From UBA9647 sp963739335 (GTDB lineage: Bacteria > Bacteroidota > Ignavibacteria > UBA10030): DNA of 64,000 bases. The notes below the pieces were generated by a model. That model was not told where the DNA came from. It ran no database searches and saw only the letters and a list, made by a program, of their open reading frames with translations. Position 1 is the first letter of the stretch, and every line of letters starts with the position of its first letter. The translations under genes were made by a program, and so were the position numbers. Where the stretch lies: assembly GCA_963739335.1 (NCBI GenBank), contig CAVUAC010000052.1, forward strand, positions 1 through 64,000. The letters are read 5' to 3'. Shown here piece by piece: positions 17,979 through 26,637 of this stretch.

Positions 17979-19358
17979 ATGCGCGCATCGACCCACCATC
18001 AGTTCATCAGCCCTCAGATTATTTTGGGCATAACCGGGGCTACGTTCACTTTCCTGGCGCTCCTCATCCTTCAATCTTGTGAATCTCCACCTTCGGGGCC
18101 GGTGTACGTGGCAACCCGGCCACCAGCCCCGACTCCGCAATCAGTGATCGATTCCACTACTGGTGTTTGGCTTCGACAAAACTGCATGCCTTTTCAGACC
18201 TCCAATCCTGGTGCTGGTTTTGACGACATTGCCTTCTTGGAAAACCTGTACGGGGGTGCCCGGGTAATTGTCTTGGGTGACGCTACAAATGGCACCAAGG
18301 AGTTCTTCCAGATGAAGGATCGAATTCTGCGGTTCCTGGTGGAAAAAATGGGTTTCAACACCTTTGCCATTGAGGGAAACTGGTCAGAGTGCAACTTGAT
18401 CAACAACTACATCCAGAACGGCACCGGAGACCCGGGGCATTCGCTTGCCAGCCTAAACGTCTGGGCGTGGAACACGGCGGAAGTAATGGATATGATATAC
18501 TGGATGCGAAGTCACAATGAGAAAGCCAGTGGCACGAAGGTGAGTTTTTTCGGGTTTGACTTTCAGTATCCGGGATTGGCGATGGATAGTGTTGTTGCGT
18601 ACTTGAAGAGAGTTGATTCTGCGGCTGCTGACGAAGCTGAATTGTTGTATGGGCCCTTCCGTCCATATCAAGCGGCTGGCTTCAGATACGTAAATGCTCC
18701 GGCAACGGTGAAGGATAACTGCCAACTGTCGATCTCGAGGGTCTACGATCGTCTGCTCGAACACAGAACTGAATATGAGCTCAAGACGTCTTCAAAGGAA
18801 TTCCTTTTGGCACTTCACAGTGCTCGCGTTGTAGTGCAAGCGGAAGACTATTTCTCCGCGAGGAACTATTATGATTACCGCGATATGTACATGGGGGAGA
18901 ATGCAAGGTGGGTAGTGGACCAAGGCGGGGCAAACTCCCGGACTGTGTTGTGGACAAACAACCTTCATTACTACTGGTTAGGACAAGTTCTTAAGAATGG
19001 CTATGGTGCGGGCAATGTGATTTTCATCGCATTTGATTTCTACGCCGGATCGTTCAACGCGGCTTCTCCATACAACAGTACAACAGGGCGGGGAGGCATC
19101 GTGACCGTGGTTCAAGCTGACACTCCGATGGTGGACACGTACGAACATATGTTCCGCATGGGGGATGTACCGAGGTTTCTACTAGATATGAGGGACTCAA
19201 AGAACGATGCGCGACTCGGGGGAAAGAAGTTTCGAACAATTGAGGGTGTGTATGACCCGACGAACCCTGGGGGGTACTACTCTTCCGTCTCCTTGCGATA
19301 TTCATTTGATGCGATAATCTACTTTCAAGCAAGTTCACCCACGACTCTTAGGTACTGA
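17979..19358 (+). CDS. Erythromycin-esterase-family lipoprotein with changed catalytic residues
   Basis: ATG 17,979 follows a GGGAGGAAAG ribosome site; the product has 459 residues. The lipobox LQSC (Cys about 34) predicts a lipid-anchored protein. Family hallmarks are clear: FFQMKDRILRFLVEKMGFNT, FAIEGNW and VWAWNTAEVMDMIYWMRSHN. Yet the active-site loop reads LGDATNGTKEF (residues about 100-110), where active esterases have LGEATHGT: the Glu and the His general base are Asp and Asn. The later W-HN-H motif reads WTNNLHYY, losing one more His. It is therefore probably not a macrolide esterase; another hydrolase or a binding function is possible. It should not be scored as a resistance gene. 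Confidence 0.82.
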   Translation: MRASTHHQFISPQIILGITGATFTFLALLILQSCESPPSGPVYVATRPPAPTPQSVIDSTTGVWLRQNCMPFQTSNPGAGFDDIAFLENLYGGARVIVLGDATNGTKEFFQMKDRILRFLVEKMGFNTFAIEGNWSECNLINNYIQNGTGDPGHSLASLNVWAWNTAEVMDMIYWMRSHNEKASGTKVSFFGFDFQYPGLAMDSVVAYLKRVDSAAADEAELLYGPFRPYQAAGFRYVNAPATVKDNCQLSISRVYDRLLEHRTEYELKTSSKEFLLALHSARVVVQAEDYFSARNYYDYRDMYMGENARWVVDQGGANSRTVLWTNNLHYYWLGQVLKNGYGAGNVIFIAFDFYAGSFNAASPYNSTTGRGGIVTVVQADTPMVDTYEHMFRMGDVPRFLLDMRDSKNDARLGGKKFRTIEGVYDPTNPGGYYSSVSLRYSFDAIIYFQASSPTTLRY

Positions 19359-19525
19359 AGATCTGCAACATACTTGGTGAACCTGTGGTGACGCTTGTGG
19401 ATGAAGTGCAAGGGAGAGGGTGTCACGACGCATACTGGTATGCGAACACACCGAGTGGAGTATATTTCTATCGTCTGCAAGCAGGAGATTTCGTGAGATC
19501 GTGCAAGATGATTGTGGTGAAGTAG
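19358..19525 (+). pseudogene. Orphan T9SS C-terminal sorting domain fragment
   Basis: Beginning at the stop codon of the esterase-like gene, a 55-codon frame reads KICNILGEPVVTLVDEVQG, then SGVYFYRLQAGDFVRSCKMI and ends VVK. It is the last part of the type A sorting domain of the pseudo-subtilases (compare 21,090-21,258). There is no start codon or upstream part. It is best read as the tail of a third paralog left behind when the esterase-like gene arrived. The next paralog starts 36 bp downstream. Confidence 0.85.
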
Positions 19526-19560
19526 CCGCGCTGGTGGAAGCTCCTTATAAAAGCTTGACA

Positions 19561-21258
19561 ATGTTCGAAAGACGAGTCCTACTTATTACAGCCTTTTCGC
19601 TTTTGCTTCAGCTGCCAACCCTCGCTCAAGATTGGCAGACGCAGACCGCTGATCCTCACAAGATGTTCATCAAATTCAAGGAAGGTGCTCGATTACTCAA
19701 GCTTGTCCGAGAGCCACGAGAGCAAGTGAGCAAACCAAACGTGCAGCAACAAGCTTCAGAGCTGAGCTCGTTTCACGCGGCACTGGGCATCGTGAGACTT
19801 CGAGCGGTGAAGCCTGATGCTACGCTAGATCGGCTGCCCGGCGGCATCGAGCGCCTCTATGTTGCATCGCTCGCCGATGGCACCGATGTGACTCAGGTTC
19901 TCGAGGCAGCTCATGGGATGAATGAAGTGGAGTATGCAGAGCCGGTCTATATTTGTGGCGGGGGAGATGTTCCTATCCAGCTTGGTGAGCAATCTCAAGG
20001 ACTAGGCGAATCGTCATTCTTTCCAAATGACCCTCAGTTTCCAAATCAGTGGGGGCTTCACAACACAGGTCAGTATGATTTTGTGCAGAACGGCAAAGTG
20101 GGTGCAGATTTGAACGTACTCACGGCGTGGGACATCACAACCGGAAGCAGCGATGTCCTGGTAGCATTTCTTGCCTCTGGGCTGCAAACGACTTGGCGGG
20201 AGTTATGCACCAGGGATGCAGTTTCCAGGGTATATAAAGGATACAATTTTGTCAGTGACAATAACGATGTCACAGACGACAATTGGCTAGGGACTTATGT
20301 GACGGGCGTTGCCGCTGCAACAGGTAACAACTCATACGTCATGGCGGGTGTGGATTGGAATTGCCTTATCCTCCCGGTGAAGGTGGTGAACGCAAGCTTT
20401 GTTGGGTCCTCTGATTGGACTGCTTACGGCCTGACGTACGCTGCGGACCAAGGCGCGAATGTTATCTGTATGCCTTTTGGGGCGTGGAATTACAAAGCGG
20501 GTTCTGCCCTTAATGATGCTCTTATCTACGCCATTTCGAAAGGTTCGATTATTGTCGCTTGTGCGGCTTCTGGATGGAGCTACTTCAATTCATATCCCAC
20601 TGCATCTGACAAAATCATACTCGTTGGGTCTGTCGATAATCGAGACAAAAGGCTCACCACCAGTTACGGCCGCGTAGACTTCATGGCACCAGGGGAAAAG
20701 ATTATGGGTTTGTCGTACGCTAGTCAGTACGGGGGGACTTATGTAAGCGGACCCACCGCTGCCACGCCCTTGGTTGCTGGTGTTGTATCGCTAATGCTCA
20801 GCCTCAACAAATCGCTTACTTTTCAGGAGGTCTACGACATCTTGAAAGAGAGTGCGGTAGATCAGGTTGGCTGGCCATATGAGGACACGCCTGGTTGGGA
20901 CCCGTACCATGGTTGGGGAAGGGTTAACGCATATCGTGCGTTGCGACTCATTCTGGAGCGATATCGCATTGGGAATACTACCTATGACTACGGAGCGAGC
21001 CAGAATTACCCAAACCCATTCAATGGCCGGACGACAGTTGAGTATCAGCTTCCGAAATATAGCGATTCGAGGTCATTCCACGTTTCACTAAAAGTCTACA
21101 ACATACTTGGCCAGCCCGTGACGACGCTGGTGGATGAAGTGCAAGGGATGGGCTATCACTACGCATACTGGTATCCGAGCGGACCGAGCGGAGTGTATTT
21201 CTATCGTCTAGAGGCAGGAGATTTTGTAAAAACGTGTAAGATGATTGTGGTGAAGTAA
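19561..21258 (+). CDS. Secreted subtilase-fold (S8) protein with T9SS tail, catalytic residues lost (paralog 2)
   Basis: The 565-residue product from ATG 19,561 has the same build as the protein at 10,893: signal peptide ending LAQ, prodomain-like region, S8 fold and type A sorting domain (ASQNYPNPFNGRTTVEYQLP to KTCKMIVVK). The proteins are closely similar along the whole length. Catalytic motifs are again lost but with different residues: VAFLASGL for the Asp motif, GTYVTGVAAATGNN for GTHVAG, CAASGWSYFNSYP for the oxyanion Asn region, and SGPTAATPLVAGVVSL for GTSMAAPHVAG. Independent loss at all sites while the frame stays intact suggests selection for a non-proteolytic role (inference). 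Confidence 0.86.
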   Translation: MFERRVLLITAFSLLLQLPTLAQDWQTQTADPHKMFIKFKEGARLLKLVREPREQVSKPNVQQQASELSSFHAALGIVRLRAVKPDATLDRLPGGIERLYVASLADGTDVTQVLEAAHGMNEVEYAEPVYICGGGDVPIQLGEQSQGLGESSFFPNDPQFPNQWGLHNTGQYDFVQNGKVGADLNVLTAWDITTGSSDVLVAFLASGLQTTWRELCTRDAVSRVYKGYNFVSDNNDVTDDNWLGTYVTGVAAATGNNSYVMAGVDWNCLILPVKVVNASFVGSSDWTAYGLTYAADQGANVICMPFGAWNYKAGSALNDALIYAISKGSIIVACAASGWSYFNSYPTASDKIILVGSVDNRDKRLTTSYGRVDFMAPGEKIMGLSYASQYGGTYVSGPTAATPLVAGVVSLMLSLNKSLTFQEVYDILKESAVDQVGWPYEDTPGWDPYHGWGRVNAYRALRLILERYRIGNTTYDYGASQNYPNPFNGRTTVEYQLPKYSDSRSFHVSLKVYNILGQPVTTLVDEVQGMGYHYAYWYPSGPSGVYFYRLEAGDFVKTCKMIVVK

Positions 21259-21349
21259 CCGCGATGGTGAAGGCGCCCTCTGTCGAGCATTCTCCACACT
21301 CCGCAGTCGTTTCTCGCAGCCAGGGCAGCATGGGGCCCGGCCCCGCTTT

Positions 21350-21470
21350 TCCACTGTCATACCCGCATGTTTCTAGCGGGTATCCAGAACGTGCACTCTG
21401 TGTGGCTTTGGGCTGACATCGTGCTGAGTTCTGGATTCCCGATTGATACGTTCGGGAATGACAGGTAGGT
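21350..21470. repeat. Intergenic repeat module (GTCATACCCGC / GGATTCCCGA type)
   Basis: The module contains CTGTCATACCCGCATGTTTC, TAGCGGGTATCCAGAAC and, 40 bases on, TTCTGGATTCCCGATTGATA with TTCGGGAATGACAGG. Much the same units, in the other order, occur at 31,765-31,855. Stems CCCGC/GCGGG and TTCCCGA/TCGGGAA can form. It is non-coding and marks segment D as one genome. Confidence 0.75.
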
Positions 21471-21489
21471 GCGGTGACGCCTTATTCGC

Positions 21490-21575
21490 GGTCACGTCCA
21501 CGATACAACGGTCACGACGGAGCGTGACCCTCCAAGCTGGAGGGACGTGCTCTGTCACGTCCACAATACGTAGGC
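21490..21575. repeat. REP-like palindromic unit, downstream side of the transposase
   Basis: The unit carries GGTCACGACGGAGCGTGACC (stem GGTCACG/CGTGACC) followed by CCTCCAAGCTGGAGG (stem CCTCC/GGAGG) and GGACGTGCTCTGTCACGTCC. The same paired hairpins recur in the array at 22,140-22,625 on the other side of the transposase gene. Confidence 0.85.
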
Positions 21576-21588
21576 AATTGCAAAGCGT

Positions 21589-22083
21589 TCAGCCAAGCCA
21601 GTCTAGTTTGTTCATCTCCCCCTGATAAGGCCACGCTCGCGCGGCCTCAACAAGTTTCTTCCGCACAGGGTTCTCACGCACGTATTCCCACTTTTCATCA
21701 TAGCTGGTACCGCGACGAAGTTGAGTGTCCCAGAAGGATTTTTGCCAAACGGGTTGCTCGTTCCTATGTGGCCACGTGCGTGACGAAAGAGATTTCCAGT
21801 AATGGATCCACTTCGCCAACGGCGGAAAGTCCACTGTTGCAGGGGCACAGAAGAGGTGAATGTGGTCGGGCATGATGACGTATCGGTCCACTATCCACAC
21901 GTTCGCAGTGCGCCAAGCGTCCAGCAAGAGCGAGTGAACCTCCCATGTACAGAGAATTGGCTTCCGCTTGTGAGTCCACACTGTAACGAAGATGACGATG
22001 GGGCGATTGAAGCTCTCTTTGGGAGGGAGATGAACAGGGGTTTTCCTGGATGGGCTGTACGTGACAGGGCGTTTCGTTTTCAT
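21589..22083 (-). CDS. REP-associated tyrosine transposase (RAYT, Y1 HUH family)
   Basis: The 164-residue protein belongs to the IS200/IS605-like Y1 transposase family. It shows the HUH metal-binding motif in VIMPDHIHLFCA (His74-Ile-His76) and the catalytic Tyr in EYVRENPVRKKLV (about residue 134), the RAYT form. These enzymes nick single-stranded REP hairpins next to their gene. Here palindromic units lie on both sides (21,490-21,575 and 22,140-22,625), supporting a self-contained REP system. There are no IS ends or target duplication that I can see, so it is likely a domesticated single-copy enzyme rather than an insertion sequence. Confidence 0.9.
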   Translation of the reverse strand: MKTKRPVTYSPSRKTPVHLPPKESFNRPIVIFVTVWTHKRKPILCTWEVHSLLLDAWRTANVWIVDRYVIMPDHIHLFCAPATVDFPPLAKWIHYWKSLSSRTWPHRNEQPVWQKSFWDTQLRRGTSYDEKWEYVRENPVRKKLVEAARAWPYQGEMNKLDWLG

Positions 22084-22139
22084 ATCGATCTAGATTCTTG
22101 TTTATCGGAGATGGAAAAGAGCTCCTTCTCGCGTCTGCA

Positions 22140-22625
22140 ACATATTGGTCACGACGGAGTGTGACCCTCCATGCTGGAGGGACGTGCTCTGTCACGTCCG
22201 AAGGACAACGGCCACGATGGAGCGTGGCCCTCCAAGCCGGAGGGACGCGCGCAGTTTACCCCGACGCAATTTGTCGGGCTCACGTGCGCAACGAATTGGT
22301 CACGACGGAGTGTGACCCTCCATGCTGGAGGGACGTGCTCTGTCACGTCCGAAGGACAACGGCCACGATGGAGCGTGGCCCTCCAAACCGGAGGGACGTG
22401 CACAGTTTACCCCGACGCAATTTGTCGGGCTCACGTGCGCAACGAATTGGTCACGACGGAGTGTGACCCTCCATGCTGGAGGGACGTGCTCTGTCACGTC
22501 CGAAGGACAACGGCCACGATGGAGCGTGGCCCCCCAAGCTGGAGGGACGTGCACAGTTTACCCCGACGTGCTTTGTCGGGTTACGTCCTAATGGATTGGT
22601 CACGACGGAGCGTGGCCCTCCAATC
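22140..22625. repeat. REP/BIME tandem array, 151-bp period, 3.2 copies
   Basis: GGTCACGACGGAG starts at 22,147, 22,298, 22,449 and 22,598, spacing 151, 151 and 149. Each unit holds three hairpins: GGTCACGACGGAGTGTGACC with CCTCCATGCTGGAGG; GGCCACGATGGAGCGTGGCC with a second CCTCC/GGAGG; and CCCGACGCAATTTGTCGGG. The period is not a multiple of three, and the open frames across it simply read the repeats. Copy differences (CAAGCC, CAAACC, CAAGCT in the loop) show some divergence. It lies just upstream of the transposase gene. Confidence 0.92.
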
Positions 22626-22629
22626 ACGA

Positions 22630-25600
22630 TCAATAGAAAACGCGTATCGGTGCCGTGGCTGCGCTCTCATTACCTGACTTGTCAACAGCGGTCACCCGAT
22701 AGTACCAATCCCCCTTCAACTTTGCCCCATCAAACCCCTCTCCGTTGTCTCTGAAGCTCGTTGTGCTGGCCGCAACGAACGTCAGGTAGTTGGCGGGGCT
22801 TGCCTTGAAGTCTGGTTTGTCGCTTCTATAGATCCTGTACCAGTACGCGTCATCGCCTGATGTCTTCCATATCAACGATTGATCTTTCACATCGGTGCCT
22901 GCCGGCGTCCGCGGCTTTGCTGAGCGCTCAGCGGCGAAGGTGATGACCGAGAGCGGTGTCTCCGCCGAGGATGCAGGGAAAAGAGAGGATTGGCTGCCGT
23001 CATTCGCTTCGATGTAGTACTCGAGTCCTTTCTCTGGCACATCGATGGCTGGGATCCCTGCTGCGAATATGGCTTTGACCTTACGCTCCATTGCGTTCGT
23101 CTTCCACTTTTTCTCTCCGATCATCCGGTAGTGGAGAATCGCGGTAATGTTCTCGTATGAACGGTTATCAAGCACACGCGCTTTGATCCAGATAGGCTGA
23201 CCAACCGGGCTTGATGTCGGAGGTGAGACGACGATGATCTGCGGCGCTTGCGTGTCGGCTGTGCCCGTTTCGCACCGGCTCGGGACAGAGAGACGGCTGT
23301 CCTTGCCGGATGCGTCTACTGCGGAGACACTGTACCGATGAATTGCCACTGTGCTTTTCGGTGAAACTTGTCGCCGTCTGGGCAATCAGTTTGTCGTTGA
23401 TCCGTTTGCCATCCCGGTAGATGTTGAACCCCGCCGCGGACTGATCTCCATCATTCCATCTCACCACCGCTCCATCAAGCGTTCCGCGCACGGTGACACC
23501 TGATGGCGCTTTCAGAACCTGAACCTTTCTCAGTGTGTCTTCCTTCGCGACGTAGTTTCGCTGGATGTACCGGTTTTGCGAACTCATCACATTTCCGAGT
23601 GAGGAAATATCTGTCACGCGGTAGATGAAGTTCTTGACCCACGATTCCGCGGCGCCGGGGAGATCCGACCAGGTATACTTCTCGAAGTTCCTATTAAGCT
23701 CGATATGATCCTTCGCCGCTGCAATCCTGCATCGCAGAAGATTCAAACGAGCTCTCTGACCTGGAGATTGCACTCTCTCAATCCACTTGTCGATGACCTT
23801 CAGTTGTGCCACGGCCTTGTCGTGATCTCCGAAAGGATCTCGTGCTGAGAAGAAGTTCATCTGGAGCTTGTGGCGGCCGCTTGTCGGCGTGATCGTTGCC
23901 CGAACTGTGGCCCATCTCTGCAATCCCCCGGTGTTTTTCACGACGCACGTACCGATGACGGGCCCTGTGAGCGAGTCGAGGCGAAGCTCGATGATTCCAC
24001 CTTCTGTGGCTGAAGCGACCCGCGCTTCAAACATCCTGGCTCCTGTTCCGAAATTCACATCTGCATATCTTGCCCAGTCGCCTGCGTCGATCCAGTCGAT
24101 GCACTCGCCCCCTTCTTCACAACGATTCTTACCGATACCGTATTGATCACCGAAAGCCGCGGCGCTGTACTCGCTGGCTGAATCGGGCGTGTCGCCATAC
24201 AGACGGAATCGCTCGACCTGGAATATCCCTCTTGCCTCCAGTCGGGTGAACGGTGGTGTTCCCTCACACTCCGCAAAATCGCAGGCGAAAGGTTCGTTCT
24301 GGTCAATGATGCCGGTGATTTCGTCCGCTGCTTCTAGTCCATAAGCGAGCGCCGCATAGTCGGAATACACCTTGCGCGATGAGGTGAGTTGATGCGCGTC
24401 GTCCCAGGGAGCGCGGGCGATGTAGTACATCTTCGGTTCGACTGCGTCGGTGAGCCGCCACGTGAGACAGTAGAACCCCTTCATGTTCGGCGCACGTTCA
24501 TTGAAGGCTGCGATCGTGTTCGTCAGATGCAGATTGTAGGGGTAGTAGTATTCGGAGCTGTAGAAGTCTCTCTCGAGCCATGGGCAGCCCCAGTACTCTC
24601 GGTGGCCGTAAATCGCGCCTGTTTCGCATCGATCTGAGTAGTAGGAAATTGGCGCGGCAGATGACATCTGAGGGAAGCGTCGCAATCGAATTCGGGTTGA
24701 GCCCCCACCCGGCAACCGCCACGCGAGTTCTTGGCATTCGCTCTTTGACGCCCTGATAGAACTCGTTGAAGATATTTCGCCAGATCTTGTAGAATTGTGG
24801 ATCCTTGCCGACATTTTCGGACTGAAAGCAGAGCAGGTAATCGAGGTTTGGATAGTCGTTGACCAACTGGTCAACACGTGCCTTCACAACTTCCGGATCG
24901 TCGGCCTTGGCGTTGTAGTCTTTCGGTATGAGATCGATGTCCAATCCCAGTCCTACTTTGATGCCGCGTGTATGAGCATAGGCGATGACCTTCCGGAAAA
25001 GAGACGCGCTCTTGCGAAAGACCTCCTCGTTGGTGAGGTTTTCGTTATGGAGCGCACAGTCTGCTCCGAAGTCGTAGTCATCGAAGAGATCGGTCGCCCC
25101 GAAGCGGTACCTGTTGACATCCCATGCGCTCATTGCCCACGCGTGCGGGTGCCGTGCCGTGGGCATCCACACACGAGATGTGTATCCCTTGTAGGTGAAG
25201 TTGTGATACATCTCGTTGTGCCCGAGCTCTCCGTTATAGTTGTGGATATGAATGAAGTTCAGTCTCATCTTCGCCATCTGATCGAGAATGAACTTCCAAT
25301 CTTCCCACGAGTAGGATGTCGCGGACTGAGGAAAGTTGGTCCAGGGAAGAAAGCCGCGGATGTACATCGATGGCGCTTTCTTCTCGTTCACCTCAACCCA
25401 AGTCAGGGGAGATTTCTTATCGGGCAGTATGTCTCCGCCGAGGAAGAAGCCGACGCGGTAGTAATCCACAAGCAGTCCGTAGACTCCATAGAGGCAGCCG
25501 ATATCATCGCTCCCTGCGACAACAATGACTGGCTGTGAATTGATGTCAATCTTCTTGAGGACGTAACCCTGCGGGCCAGGAAACCCGGGCGAAACTTCCA

Positions 25601-25889
25601 TCAAATGAGTGGGAACAAGATTCAGGATGGCGGCATTTGTGCGGAGCTGGCCGATCACGAATGACGGTGCCTTGATCTCCTTCACGTTGGATCGAATCTC
25701 AAGGAGCGTTCCAGAGATCTCATACAGGTACCGTTGCAGCTCTTTCGCAGCGTATCGTTCAAGATCGGAAGCTCTTGATCCGATGATGATCTGCCCTGGA
25801 ATCCTCCGCGATGGAGCACTGGACTGAGCCGGTGCGCACTGCGGCAGAAACAAGACGATGAGGAGAAAGCTAATGACGAACGGTCTCAT
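22630..25889 (-). CDS. Secreted glycoside-hydrolase-like protein with CBM6 and Fn3 domains, two frameshifts
   Basis: From ATG 25,889 the gene encodes about 1,085 residues if two frame breaks are bridged. Order: signal peptide (LFLPQCAPAQ); a GH67N/GH20b-like domain (about 25-150: ASDLERYAAKELQRYLYEIS, VVAGSDDIGCLYGVYGLLVD); a TIM-barrel region (about 170-560: LNFIHIHNYNGELGHNEMYH, YLLCFQSENVG); a CBM6-like module (about 24,120-23,860: ECIDWIDAGDWARYADVNFG, HKLQMNFFSARDPF); Fn3 (APSGVTVRGTLDGAVVRWND); an Ig-like module; and a second Fn3 up to the stop. Breaks are near 24,650 and in an AAAA run near 23,360. The catalytic residues and family cannot be fixed, but a cell-surface glycan hydrolase is likely. 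Sugar porter and GH97 genes follow on the same strand upstream. Confidence 0.7.
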
Positions 25890-25928
25890 GACTGTTGTCC
25901 TGTGAGCCAGCGTGGCCAAACTAGAATA

Positions 25929-26321
25929 TTACATCCCCCTTTGAAAAAGCGGGATCGAGGGGGATTTGCTTTGCCCAAGCCGATCCCAAATCTCATTCAC
26001 GACCCTATCCACATCTCTCATCACATCCCAACTCGGGAACCGAAGCACTTGAAAACCCAGTCTGCACAAATATGAGTCTCTCTCCTCATCCATCCGCTTC
26101 TGCACTTCTTCGAAATGCTGACTACCGTCTACCTCCACGATGATCTTCGCTGAAGGACAATAAAAGTCCACGATGAAGTCGCCGATGACTTTTTGTCGGT
26201 AGAACTGAAATCCTTTGAGCTGCTTTCTACGAATACGTGACCAGAGGAGTCTCTCCGAATCAGTCATGTTCTTGCGAAGTGTCCGACCCGTATTTTTGAG
26301 TTTGCGATTGTATCGGATCAT
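25929..26321 (-). CDS. DUF559 endonuclease-like protein embedded in repeats
   Basis: From ATG 26,321 the product is 130 residues. DUF559 features are present: RYNRKLKNTGRTLRKNMTDS, then ERLLWSRIRRKQLKGFQFYR, IVDFYCPSAKIIVEVDGSQH and VLRFPSWDV. The fold is related to Vsr/restriction-like nucleases with the core D-x(n)-E-V-D. The final residues (SPSIPLFQRGM) are read from the CCCCTTTGAAAAAG repeat, and the frame continues upstream to 26,396 through another repeat. The gene is thus bracketed by the same module. The biological role of stand-alone DUF559 proteins is not established. Confidence 0.82.
   Translation of the reverse strand: MIRYNRKLKNTGRTLRKNMTDSERLLWSRIRRKQLKGFQFYRQKVIGDFIVDFYCPSAKIIVEVDGSQHFEEVQKRMDEERDSYLCRLGFQVLRFPSWDVMRDVDRVVNEIWDRLGQSKSPSIPLFQRGM
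25930..25975. repeat. CCCCCTTTG...GAGGGGGA module, downstream side of DUF559
   Basis: The 46 bases TCCCCCTTTGAAAAAGCGGG and ATCGAGGGGGATTTGC correspond to modules at 26,411-26,455 and 26,555-26,593. Stems CCCCCT/AGGGGG can form. Confidence 0.8.
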
Positions 26322-26328
26322 CGTGATC

Positions 26329-26596
26329 AAATCCCCCGTACCCCCTTTGGGAAAGGGGGAGGCTTTGGTGTAGTTGTGCGTCCTCGTGGTTTTCATACCC
26401 CCGTAAACATCACCTCCCCCTTTGGAAAAAGGGGGAGCGAGGGGGATTCGCCCTCAGAGTTGGCTTCGCCAAATCCCCCGTACGCCCTTTGGGAAAGGGG
26501 GAGACTTTGGTGTAGTTGTGCATCCTCGTGGTTTTCGTCCCCCCGTGAACATCACCTCCCCCTTTGGAAAAAGGGGGATCGAGGGGGATTTGCACG
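26329..26596. repeat. Tandem duplication (142 bp) of the same module, upstream side of DUF559
   Basis: ATCCCCCGTA starts at 26,331 and 26,473, a 142-bp period. Each unit contains CCCTTTGGGAAAGGGGGAG, CTTTGGTGTAGTTGTGC, a TCCTCGTGGTTTTC string and CCCCCTTTGGAAAAAGGGGG with GAGGGGGATT. Slight differences (GTACCCC or GTACGCC, CATA or CGTC) show two aged copies. Confidence 0.88.
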
Positions 26597-26637
26597 CCTG
26601 ACTGACTCGAAAGCTGTTGGCCACGAATGAGAATCCG

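Noticed and set aside
17979..19358. Macrolide resistance gene
   Set aside because: The Glu and His needed for esterase action are Asp and Asn, and a lipobox places the protein outside the cytoplasm.
21589..22083. IS200/IS605 insertion sequence
   Set aside because: No TnpB, no typical left and right ends; the flanking palindromes and the short protein fit a REP-associated transposase.
22140..22625. CRISPR array
   Set aside because: The unit is 151 bp with internal hairpins and nearly identical throughout; there are no short repeats separated by unique spacers and no cas gene.
22098..22754. Open frames in the 151-bp array
   Set aside because: Their sequence repeats with the DNA repeat in shifted phases, so they do not represent a protein.
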